From positions 310,001-374,000 of the forward strand of contig NZ_QGDD01000003.1 in NCBI RefSeq assembly GCF_003160695.1: a stretch of DNA of 64,000 nt. The letters are read 5' to 3'. Position numbers and translations under genes: made by a program. The notes below the pieces were generated by a model that did no database searches, was not told the origin of the DNA, and saw only the letters and a program-made list of their open reading frames with translations. Positions 56,949-64,000 of the stretch are shown one piece after another. Every line of letters starts with the position of its first letter. The stretch's first letter is position 1. The DNA is from Nocardioides silvaticus. GTDB taxonomy: Bacteria; Actinomycetota; Actinomycetes; Propionibacteriales; Nocardioidaceae.

Positions 56949-59900
56949 TCAGGACACGCCCCGCTCGGCGTAGAGGTGCTCCAGCGGGACCGGCCGGGTC
57001 CAGAGGTAACCCTGCCCGGAGTCGCAGCCGAGGTCGCGCATGATCTCGAGCTGACGGGGCTTCTCGATCCCCTCGGCGACGGTGCGGAGACCGAGCCGGT
57101 GGGCGATGTCGATGACACCGCGCACGATGGCCCGGTCCTCGTAGCCGTGGACGACGTTGCGGACGAAGGACCGGTCGATCTTGAGGATGTCGACGGGGAA
57201 CGTGCGCAGGTGGGTCAGCGGTGAGTAGCCGGTGCCGAAGTCGTCGAGCGCGATCTGCACGCCCAGCGACTTCAGCTCCCACAGCCGGGCGATGGCGCCG
57301 GTCATGTCGCTGACGGTGGCCGTCTCGGTGATCTCGAGGACGAGCCGCTTCGCCGGCAGCCCGGAGGCGTCGAGCGCCTGGGCGACCACGTCGGCCAGGT
57401 TGGGCAGCCGCAGCTGGCGGGCGGAGATGTTGACGCTGGTGTAGACGTCGTCGGGCAGGGTCGAGGTGGCGTCGCAGGCGGTGCGCAGCGCCCACTCGCC
57501 GATCGGCCCGATCTGGCCGCTGGTCTCGGCGTGGTCGATGAAGTCCGCCGGGTTGAGCAGCCCGCGGCCCGGGTGCAGCCACCGGATCAGCGCCTCGACG
57601 CCGAGCCGCTGGTTGGTCTGCAGGTCGACGATCGGCTGGTAGTGCAGCCAGAACTCCTCCTGCACCAGCGCCAGGTCGAGGTCGGTGCGCACCCGCGAGC
57701 GCGACTGCGCCGCGACCCGCATCTCGGGCCTGAACACCTGGAAGGTGTTGCTGCCCTTGGCCTTCGCCGCATACATCGCGGCGTCCGCCTCCGCGAGGAG
57801 GGTCTCGGTGTCCGGGTGCCACGACGCGGACTCGGCGAGCCCGATGCTCGCGTGGCTGACGACCTCGACGTCGCCGAGGTCGACCGGCACGCTGATCGCC
57901 TCGAGCAGCCGCTCGACGACGGGTACGGCGGCGTCGAGGTCCGTGTCCTCGAGCAGGATCGCGAACTCGTCGCCGCCGAAGCGGGCGACGGTGTCGCCGG
58001 GACGCACGTTGTCGAGCAACCGGGCGCCGATGTTGCGCAGCAGCTGGTCGCCGGCGCCGTGGCCGTGCGCGTCGTTGACGGCCTTGAAGTCGTCGAGGTC
58101 GAGGAAGCACACCACCAACGGGTGCGCCTCGCGCCGGGTGAGCGCGTGCCGGGTGCGCTCGAGGAACAGCACCCGGTTGGCCAGGCCGGTCAGCTCGTCC
58201 GACAGCGCCCGCTCCCGCAGCTCGTCCTCGAGCCGGCGGCGCTCGGTCACGTCGTGGGTGTTGAGCACCAGCGCCTCGACCGCCGGGTCGTCGAGCAGGT
58301 CGGTCACCGAGGTCTCGGTGTAGCGGAACGAGCCGTCGGACTGCATCAGCCGGCACTCGACCCGGCACTGGTTCTCGCGTACGGCGCGCGCGAGCGCCTC
58401 GTCGAAGAGCGCCCGGTCACCGGGGTGCACCCACTCGAGGATCGGCCGGCCCACCAGCCCCACGGCGGGCAGCGCGAAGACGCGCGACGCCGCGGAGCTC
58501 TGGTAGGTCACGGTGCCGTCGCGGTCGACGAGGGTGAGCACGTCGCTGGAGTTCTGGCCGATCGCGCGGAACCGGGCCTCGGTGCCCTCGAGGTGCTCGT
58601 AGGCCGCGCCGGCCAGGGTCGCGATGAAGCTGGCGAGCTGGATCTCCTCCTCGCCGAACAGCTCACCGAGCTGGCTGTGCGTCAGGTAGAAGCACCACAG
58701 GGCCTTGCCGTCGACGGTGATCGGGGCGACCAGCACCGAGCGGATCTCCGAGAGCAGCATGCTCTCGCTGCCGTCGACGCTGAGGTCGCCGGCGACGATC
58801 GGCGCCCCGGCCTCGATGGCGCGGGTCAGCAGGGTGTGGCTGATCGCGTCGGCGCGCTCACCGGAGACGGTGACCAGGTTGTCGTTGCGGATGTCCTCGA
58901 CGCTGATGATGTGGCAGCGCTCCCCCCGCAGGAGCGTCAGCGCAGCGCGCCGGATGACGCCCTCGAGGGCGACGGTCGACGGGGCGGCCGCGATCTCCCG
59001 CCCGACGCCGAGCAGCGTCGTGAACCGGTCGAACAGCGACACCGAGGCATCCGAGTCGTCGTCGGCCCGCAACGGCTCCAGGGCCAGCTCGAACGCGGCG
59101 AGGGCCGCGGTCGCCTCCTCCAGCAGCTCCTCGGGCTCGCCGCGGGCGACCATCACCGTTGCCCACGCCTGCTTGCTGAGCGCGAGCTCGTACTGCGCGC
59201 CCTGCTCGCCCGCGACCGCCATGCTGCGCTCGAGCAGGCGGACCGCCCGGTGCTCCCGGCCCTTCAGGCTCGCCAGCAGGCCGGCCTCGCGCAGGGCGTG
59301 GGGCAGGTTGTTGCGATAGCTGAACGCCCAGACCCGGGCGCGTCGTACGTGCGCGGCACAGGCCCGCAGCAGCCGGGCCCGGCCGGCGGCGTCGTAGACG
59401 GAGGCGGCTTCAACGGCGAGCCGCGCGATGGTGGCGTTCCAGGAGGCGATCGGCGCGGCGTACTCCTGCCGGAGCCCACCCTCCCTGACCTTGGCCGCGG
59501 CCTGCGCGGCCTCGTCGGCAGCGCGCTCGTGGTCGCCGGCGTGCAGGGCACAGACGGCGGCGGCGAGCCGCAGCTCGGCGGTGGTGCTGACGTCGGAGCT
59601 GCCGCGCGCGAGCTCGGCGTCGATGAGCGCCGGGTCGACCCGCCCGCCGCTGGCGCGGGTCCACACCGACAGCGCGACACCGGCGGACGTCTCGTCGCCG
59701 ATCGCCATCGCGGAGTCGTACGTCGCCCGCGCGACCTCGATCGCGGCCGGCAGCTCGCCCTTCCGGTAGTGGCACAGGGCGAGGTTCCAGCTGGCGGTGT
59801 TGACCTCCCACTGGTCGCCGGTCGACTTCAGCAACCGGATCGCCTCGCGGCAGGCGTCGGCGCCCTCGTCGAAACGTGAGGCGGCGTAGAGGGACACCCC

Positions 59901-62753
59901 GGCGAAGCCGTGGCTCTGGCCCTGGCCCCACGGGTCGTTGCGGGTACGACGGATCTCCAGCGACCGTCGTGCGTAGCGCAGTGCGCGCTCGTACCACGGC
60001 AGCATCGTCATCACCGGTGCGTGCTCGGAGCAGGCCTGGCCCAGCTCGTCGCTCGGCGGGTAGCGCTCGGCGAGGTTGAGGCCGCGGAAGTGGCTCCACG
60101 CGCAGGTGAACTTGCCGCTGGAGAACCAGTAGACGTAGGCAAGACGGCTGTAGATGCGCATCGCGAGGAAGTCCTCGTCGCGGCCCTCGGGCGATCGGCG
60201 GCCGGTGGTCAGCCGGGGCAGCCGGCTGTGCACGGCCTGCACGAGGAACTCCCAGAGCAGCCAGACCACGACGACCGGCGTGCGCGTCGGGACCCGACGG
60301 CCGAGCTGGGTCATCGCGCCGTGCAGGTGCTCGCGCGCCGTCGACAGGTCGCCCTGCTTGAACGCGAGCCCGCCGAGCTTCTCCTCCAGCGAGGCTTTCT
60401 CGACCCGGTCCGTCACCAGTGCCTTGGCGTCGACGAGGGCGGCCTTTGCCTCGGCGTACGCGCCGCGAAGGATGAGGACGTCGCCCATGCCGGTCGCGAT
60501 CGTGGCCCGCGTGGCGTGGTCGCCCTCTGCGACCCCGCGCTCGGCCATCCGGTAGTGGGCGAGTGCGGAGTCGAGGCCGTACTGGGCGCGGGCGAGCTCG
60601 GCGGCACGCAGCGCGTAGGGCAGGGCGTCGGCGTTCCGGTGGGCGGCGTCGAGGTGGTAGGCGACGTCGAAGACTCCCGCGTCGTCGACGTCGCCCTCGA
60701 GCAGCGCGTCGGCGATCTGGCTGTGCAGCCGCTCGCGAGTGTCCACGTCGAGCCGGTCGAGCAGCGCCTCGCGGATCCGGTCGTGGAAGAACGTGCAGCG
60801 GCCCGAACGGTTGTCGACCCACAGCAGGCGCCGCCGCAGCGACTCCTCGAGGATCGTCGCCGCGGACTCGCTCTGGCCGGCGAGCTCGACCGCCTGGACG
60901 ATGTCGAACTCCTTGCCGAGGACCGCGCCGACGGAGAGGGCACGGCGCACGCCGTCCGGCAGCAGGTCGAGCCGGCGGACGAGCACGGCGGCCGAGCGGC
61001 GCTCGGTCTGGACCTCGGCCAGCGCCGCGTCGTCGACCAGCCAGCCGTGCTCGCTCGCGGTCAACGCACCGCACTCCACCAGGCCCCGGAGCACGGCGGC
61101 GCCCATGAACGGGCTGCCGTCGGCGAGCCGGGTCATGGTGGCCAGCGCCTTCTCGGGCAGCGGTCCGGCCATCGACTCCGCCAGCAGCCGCATCGCCTCG
61201 TCGGACAACCGGCCGAGGTGCAGGGCCTTGGCCGCGCCGATCGTGCGCAGCGGAGCACCCGGCTCCACCTCCTCCGAGCGGAAGGCGGCCACGATGCCGA
61301 GGTGCGCGGGCAGGTCGGCATCGTCGCCGAAGGCCTCGGCCAGCAACCGGACGGTGAGCGCGTCGGCCCACTGGCAGTCGTCGAGCACCAGCAGCACCGG
61401 GCTCTCGGGCGTCGAGATCGACGCCAGGAACTGGCGCAGCGCAGCGAGGCTGCGCTCCTCACCGAACGCGTCCGGACCGAACGCCTCCAGTCCGGTGTCG
61501 TCGACCTCGACGTCGAGCAGCGGGCGCAGCGGTGGCAGCACGTGGGCGGTGACCCGCGCGGCCTCGCCCAGCCGGTCGCGGAGACCGGCGCGGAGCAGCT
61601 CGGCGTCGTCGCGTCCGGCCAGGTCGCGGGCGACCCCCTGGACGAGGGTGAACGGGAGCTGGACGCCGTCGCGGATGCCCTGGCCGTGCAGGACCGTGAC
61701 GCCGAGGCTGACGGCTTGGGAGGCGAGCTCGGCGAGCAGTCGGCTCTTGCCTCCGCCGGACTCGGCGTCGAGGAGCACCAGCCCACTGCCGCCGTCCCGG
61801 ATCTCGGCGAGCAGCGCCTGCAGGCTGGCGAGCTCCGCGTCGCGGCCGACGAACGCCGGGTCGGTGAGGTGCTGGCGGTGGTCGACCCGCCCGATGGTGA
61901 ACCGCGGGTCGGGGTCTCCGGTCGCGAGGGTGGAGCGGAGGGTCTCGAGGTCGTAGGCGAGCGCTGCGGCGGACTGGTAGCGGTCGACGGGGTCCTTGCG
62001 GAGCAGCCGCTGGAGGATCGCGTCGAGGACCCGCGGCACGTCGGGACGGAGATCACCGACCGCCGGCGCGGGTGTCGAGAGGTGCTGGCGGAGCAGGTCG
62101 CTCACCCCGGGGCCCGCGAACGGCGGCGAGCCGGCCAGGCACTCGAAGAGCAGGATGCCGACGGAGTAGAGGTCCGAGCGCTCGTCGGGCGTCGCGGACA
62201 GCAGGCCCGCGGCCTCGGGCGCGAGGTAGCGCACGGTGCCGACCAGGTCCTCCCGGACCGACTCGTCGAGGTGCGCGCTGCGGGCGAAGCCGAAGTCGAT
62301 GAGCGTCACCGCCGTGACCGGGTCGGCGCCCTCGACGATGATGTTGGCGGGCTTGACGTCGCGGTGGACGATGCCGGCCTCGTGGGCGACGCTGAGGGCG
62401 CGGGCGATGTCGATGCCGATGCGCAGCACGTCGTCGACCGAGAGCCGACCGACCTGGAGCAGCGCCTCGAGGGTCTGGCCGGGCACGTGCTGCTGCACGA
62501 GGTAGAGCCGGTTGTCGACCTCACCGGAGGCGTGCAGCTCGGCGAGGCCGCTACCGGTGAGCTGCCGGAGCACCGCCGTCTCGTGCTCGAAGCGCAGCCG
62601 CGCGGCTGCGTGCACCACCTGCGCGTCGATCGACTTCACGACGACGTCGAGGCCGCTGCGGGTGTCGCGGGCACGGTAGGTGTCGACGCCGTTGCCCCGT
62701 TTGAGGACAGGGCCCAGCAGAAAACGACCTGCGAACATGCCGCTCTCCATCAC
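56949..62753 (-). CDS. Giant multi-domain signalling protein: Ser/Thr kinase, AAA ATPase, helical repeats, GAF, PAS, GGDEF, EAL
   Basis: A 1934-aa soluble protein. Kinase (~8-275): degenerate Gly loop KRGNGVDTY, Lys40, HRDVKPAN (130-137), DFG (153-155). AAA/STAND ATPase (~300-640): Walker A ESGGGKS (331-337), Walker B LLVLDDCQWAD (~454-464). Helical TPR-like region ~640-1240. GAF ~1240-1394. PAS ~1395-1510. GGDEF ~1513-1684 with intact GGDEF (1593-1597) and an RxxD inhibition site (RPGD, 1584-1587). EAL ~1685-1934 with EAL (1720-1722), NISARQL, EITET, DDFGTG, KIDRSFV and AEGIE all present. So it could both make and degrade c-di-GMP under kinase and ATPase input. Start 62753 (GTG) or 62738 (ATG with GGAG); no membrane segment. 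Confidence 0.9.
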   Translation of the reverse strand: MMESGMFAGRFLLGPVLKRGNGVDTYRARDTRSGLDVVVKSIDAQVVHAAARLRFEHETAVLRQLTGSGLAELHASGEVDNRLYLVQQHVPGQTLEALLQVGRLSVDDVLRIGIDIARALSVAHEAGIVHRDVKPANIIVEGADPVTAVTLIDFGFARSAHLDESVREDLVGTVRYLAPEAAGLLSATPDERSDLYSVGILLFECLAGSPPFAGPGVSDLLRQHLSTPAPAVGDLRPDVPRVLDAILQRLLRKDPVDRYQSAAALAYDLETLRSTLATGDPDPRFTIGRVDHRQHLTDPAFVGRDAELASLQALLAEIRDGGSGLVLLDAESGGGKSRLLAELASQAVSLGVTVLHGQGIRDGVQLPFTLVQGVARDLAGRDDAELLRAGLRDRLGEAARVTAHVLPPLRPLLDVEVDDTGLEAFGPDAFGEERSLAALRQFLASISTPESPVLLVLDDCQWADALTVRLLAEAFGDDADLPAHLGIVAAFRSEEVEPGAPLRTIGAAKALHLGRLSDEAMRLLAESMAGPLPEKALATMTRLADGSPFMGAAVLRGLVECGALTASEHGWLVDDAALAEVQTERRSAAVLVRRLDLLPDGVRRALSVGAVLGKEFDIVQAVELAGQSESAATILEESLRRRLLWVDNRSGRCTFFHDRIREALLDRLDVDTRERLHSQIADALLEGDVDDAGVFDVAYHLDAAHRNADALPYALRAAELARAQYGLDSALAHYRMAERGVAEGDHATRATIATGMGDVLILRGAYAEAKAALVDAKALVTDRVEKASLEEKLGGLAFKQGDLSTAREHLHGAMTQLGRRVPTRTPVVVVWLLWEFLVQAVHSRLPRLTTGRRSPEGRDEDFLAMRIYSRLAYVYWFSSGKFTCAWSHFRGLNLAERYPPSDELGQACSEHAPVMTMLPWYERALRYARRSLEIRRTRNDPWGQGQSHGFAGVSLYAASRFDEGADACREAIRLLKSTGDQWEVNTASWNLALCHYRKGELPAAIEVARATYDSAMAIGDETSAGVALSVWTRASGGRVDPALIDAELARGSSDVSTTAELRLAAAVCALHAGDHERAADEAAQAAAKVREGGLRQEYAAPIASWNATIARLAVEAASVYDAAGRARLLRACAAHVRRARVWAFSYRNNLPHALREAGLLASLKGREHRAVRLLERSMAVAGEQGAQYELALSKQAWATVMVARGEPEELLEEATAALAAFELALEPLRADDDSDASVSLFDRFTTLLGVGREIAAAPSTVALEGVIRRAALTLLRGERCHIISVEDIRNDNLVTVSGERADAISHTLLTRAIEAGAPIVAGDLSVDGSESMLLSEIRSVLVAPITVDGKALWCFYLTHSQLGELFGEEEIQLASFIATLAGAAYEHLEGTEARFRAIGQNSSDVLTLVDRDGTVTYQSSAASRVFALPAVGLVGRPILEWVHPGDRALFDEALARAVRENQCRVECRLMQSDGSFRYTETSVTDLLDDPAVEALVLNTHDVTERRRLEDELRERALSDELTGLANRVLFLERTRHALTRREAHPLVVCFLDLDDFKAVNDAHGHGAGDQLLRNIGARLLDNVRPGDTVARFGGDEFAILLEDTDLDAAVPVVERLLEAISVPVDLGDVEVVSHASIGLAESASWHPDTETLLAEADAAMYAAKAKGSNTFQVFRPEMRVAAQSRSRVRTDLDLALVQEEFWLHYQPIVDLQTNQRLGVEALIRWLHPGRGLLNPADFIDHAETSGQIGPIGEWALRTACDATSTLPDDVYTSVNISARQLRLPNLADVVAQALDASGLPAKRLVLEITETATVSDMTGAIARLWELKSLGVQIALDDFGTGYSPLTHLRTFPVDILKIDRSFVRNVVHGYEDRAIVRGVIDIAHRLGLRTVAEGIEKPRQLEIMRDLGCDSGQGYLWTRPVPLEHLYAERGVS

Positions 62754-62807
62754 TCCCCCGCATTCCCCTCGCTCCCGAGGGTAGGGCGGGCCGTAGGACC
62801 GGATGCT

Positions 62808-62836
62808 TTTATCGACAAATGCGCTTAGGCGAACAA
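62808..62836 (-). promoter_or_regulatory. Predicted promoter of the giant signalling gene
   Basis: On the minus strand TTGTTC (62836-62831) and GATAAA (62813-62808) are 17 bases apart, a fair sigma-70-like pair, 55 bases before the GTG. The -35 lies within a GCGCTT/AAGCGC inverted repeat (62821-62840), which could be a regulator site. Confidence 0.45.
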
Positions 62837-62843
62837 GCGCCGC

Positions 62844-63557
62844 TCAGACGAGGCCGTCGGGGAGGTCTGCGCCTGCCTCCATCAGCGCGACCAACCGCTG
62901 GGCGCGGACCATCGCGTCGGCGGCCACCTCGACGTCGTCGGCCAGCTCGGTGACGCCGCCCGGCCCCTGGCCGATCCCGTCCGGGCCGCCGGCCGCGCGC
63001 TCGTGCAGCGCGGCGAGCAGCGCCTCCCGGTCCAGGCCGCGCAGCGCGAACAGCACGAGCGGGTCGGCGTCGACCAGCCAGCCGGTCTGGACGAGCACCG
63101 CGAGCGCGTGGCGGCAGGGGTCGAGGTAGGCGTCGCAGGTGCAGCGAGCGGCCAGCTCACCGCCGTACGGCAACAGCTCGGCGCCGATCTCGTCGGCGTG
63201 CTCCACCAGGTCGAACGGCAGCTCGCCCGACAGCAGCGCGGCGACCCGGCCGGCCTCGGCGGCGACCACCTCGACGAGCGCGCGCTGCTCCTCCTCGGCG
63301 AGCACCGGCACGGAGACCTCGGCGGTCCAGGCGTCGTCGCCCTCGCGGACGGCGGCCAGCACGGAGCCGGCGGCGATGCTGATGCCGCCGACCTCGCCGC
63401 GCCGCGCCAACGTGCGGCCGGCACGCAGGTCGGCGTCGGCGTAGGCCGCCTCCTCGACCGCGCGCTGCCAGGCCTTGCCCCACCACGAGCGGATGCCGGT
63501 GCGCGGCGGCGCCAGTCGTGCGTGGGTGACCCGCCCGGCGCGGTCCACGACGCTCAC
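62844..63557 (-). CDS. SWIM zinc-finger protein linked to the SNF2 helicase
   Basis: A 237-aa protein. A SWIM motif, [17 protein letters not shown] (about 143-159), is a CxCx6CxH zinc finger found in helicase partners and recombination mediators. The N-terminal region ([49 protein letters not shown]) is typical of the actinobacterial SWIM protein encoded beside SNF2 helicases. The GTG at 63557 overlaps the helicase stop by four bases (GTGA), so the two products are made together and probably form one DNA-remodelling or repair complex. Confidence 0.9.
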   Translation of the reverse strand: MSVVDRAGRVTHARLAPPRTGIRSWWGKAWQRAVEEAAYADADLRAGRTLARRGEVGGISIAAGSVLAAVREGDDAWTAEVSVPVLAEEEQRALVEVVAAEAGRVAALLSGELPFDLVEHADEIGAELLPYGGELAARCTCDAYLDPCRHALAVLVQTGWLVDADPLVLFALRGLDREALLAALHERAAGGPDGIGQGPGGVTELADDVEVAADAMVRAQRLVALMEAGADLPDGLV

Positions 63558-64000
63558 CCCTCCTGCTCGAGGTCGGTGAGTGCTTGTCGGTCGAGCCGGT
63601 CGAGACCCAGGCGCGCTTCCTTGCGGAGCGTCACGAGGTCGCGCAGCTCCTCGTTGCTCAGCTCGGTGAGCGCGGCCTCGCCCCGCGCGAGGACGGCGTC
63701 CGCGAGCGCGCGCTTGCGGTCGAGCAGCGCGGCGACCCGCTCCTCGATCGTGCCGCGGGTGACCATCCGGTGCACCTGCACGGGCCGGGTCTGCCCGATC
63801 CGGTAGGCCCGGTCGGTGGCCTGCTCCTCGACCGCGGGGTTCCACCAGCGGTCGACGTGGACGACGTGGTCGGCGCGGGTGAGGTTGAGGCCGGTGCCGC
63901 CGGCCTTGAGGCTGAGCAGGAAGACCGGCACCTCACCGGCCTGGAACCGCTCGACCATCGCCTCGCGCGCCGTCACCGGGGTCCCGCCGTGGAGGAGCTG
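63554..64000 (-). CDS. SNF2-family DNA helicase, C-terminal part, cut by window edge
   Basis: The last ~148 codons of a Swi2/Snf2-type ATPase; the start lies beyond 64000. Motif V ([62 protein letters not shown], read in parts) with [11 protein letters not shown] as motif VI is diagnostic. The C-terminus continues in a helical [32 protein letters not shown] tail. Actinobacterial homologues (HelZ-like) carry this gene followed by a SWIM gene. The frame is open from the right edge; no start is assigned. Confidence 0.95.
   Translation of the reverse strand, partial: QLLHGGTPVTAREAMVERFQAGEVPVFLLSLKAGGTGLNLTRADHVVHVDRWWNPAVEEQATDRAYRIGQTRPVQVHRMVTRGTIEERVAALLDRKRALADAVLARGEAALTELSNEELRDLVTLRKEARLGLDRLDRQALTDLEQEG

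Noticed and set aside
59910..62828. 972-codon plus-strand frame antisense to the giant signalling gene
   Set aside because: A shadow frame created by codon bias; low-complexity product; the minus frame carries kinase and ATPase motifs over the same bases.

Overview
The window is a 64-kb piece of a high-GC actinobacterial chromosome, most likely Nocardioides or another member of the Nocardioidaceae. The base for this is: uniformly high GC in all genes, actinobacteria-specific proteins (proteasome activator Bpa with a HbYX-like tail, DUF4446, DUF5926, DUF6457, an Eis-like acetyltransferase, a ClpP3/P4-PopR-type module), and about twenty gene starts that follow the pattern TAnnnT, 6-7 bases, then ATG/GTG, typical of leaderless actinobacterial transcripts. 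There are no rRNA genes, transposases, integrases, CRISPR arrays or clear prophage genes. It reads as core chromosome with a few accessory patches.

Layout. 1-3.6 kb: N-terminal part of a NarK-type transporter, a processive family-2 glycosyltransferase with a 73-aa membrane partner, and a TetR/membrane-protein divergon with mirror-image operators. 3.6-10.6 kb: two minus-strand operons behind near-identical Fur-family (Zur-like) 15-mers: an Opp/Nik-type ABC importer (lipoprotein, two permeases, fused double ATPase), then a YraQ-type permease with a TIGR03943 protein and a small anchored protein. 10.6-17.4 kb: UBP zinc finger, PAS-ANTAR, three tRNAs (Arg-ACG, Ser-GCT, Ser-TGA), a 48-aa secreted peptide, an XRE plus ImmA/IrrE-type pair, a biotinyl carrier and an omega-amidase-like hydrolase. 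17.4-27.8 kb: mobA-DUF6457-quinone oxidoreductase-bpa, then serS, an aldo/keto reductase, a PAP2-diacylglycerol kinase fusion, pheA and a one-domain voltage-gated cation channel. 27.9-32.5 kb: arginine deiminase, a cNMP-binding protein next to a class III nucleotide cyclase, a SEC-C protein and GDPD. 32.5-34.7 kb: PopR-like regulator, PspC and two clpP genes with a perfect PopR-type box. 34.7-45.1 kb: Eis-like GNAT, PrmC-related methylase, CorC-type membrane protein behind a coupled mini-ORF, AAA ATPase, Fpg-like glycosylase, rhodanese, three lipoproteins, aat and EcsC.

45.4-56.2 kb is a catabolic block. A leucine-degradation operon (biotin-dependent carboxylase beta and alpha, HMG-CoA lyase, plus a sulfotransferase-like gene) shares a TetR-type operator with a nearby tetR gene. 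Next to it lies a crotonase / AidB-like acyl-CoA dehydrogenase / crotonase operon, divergent from a PaaX-like gene that is preceded by a 9-codon mini-ORF. 56.9-62.8 kb encodes a 1934-aa protein that joins Ser/Thr kinase, AAA ATPase, helical repeats, GAF, PAS, GGDEF and EAL in one chain. The window ends with a SWIM protein and the 3' end of a SNF2-family helicase.

Recurrent small DNA is notable. A 45-bp dispersed repeat occurs twice between genes and once in frame inside the carboxylase beta gene. A 19-bp repeat lies in frame in two coding sequences. Short tandem arrays (9, 10 and 20 bp) sit directly at gene 3' ends. Most functional assignments rest on motifs read by eye; no database search was possible.
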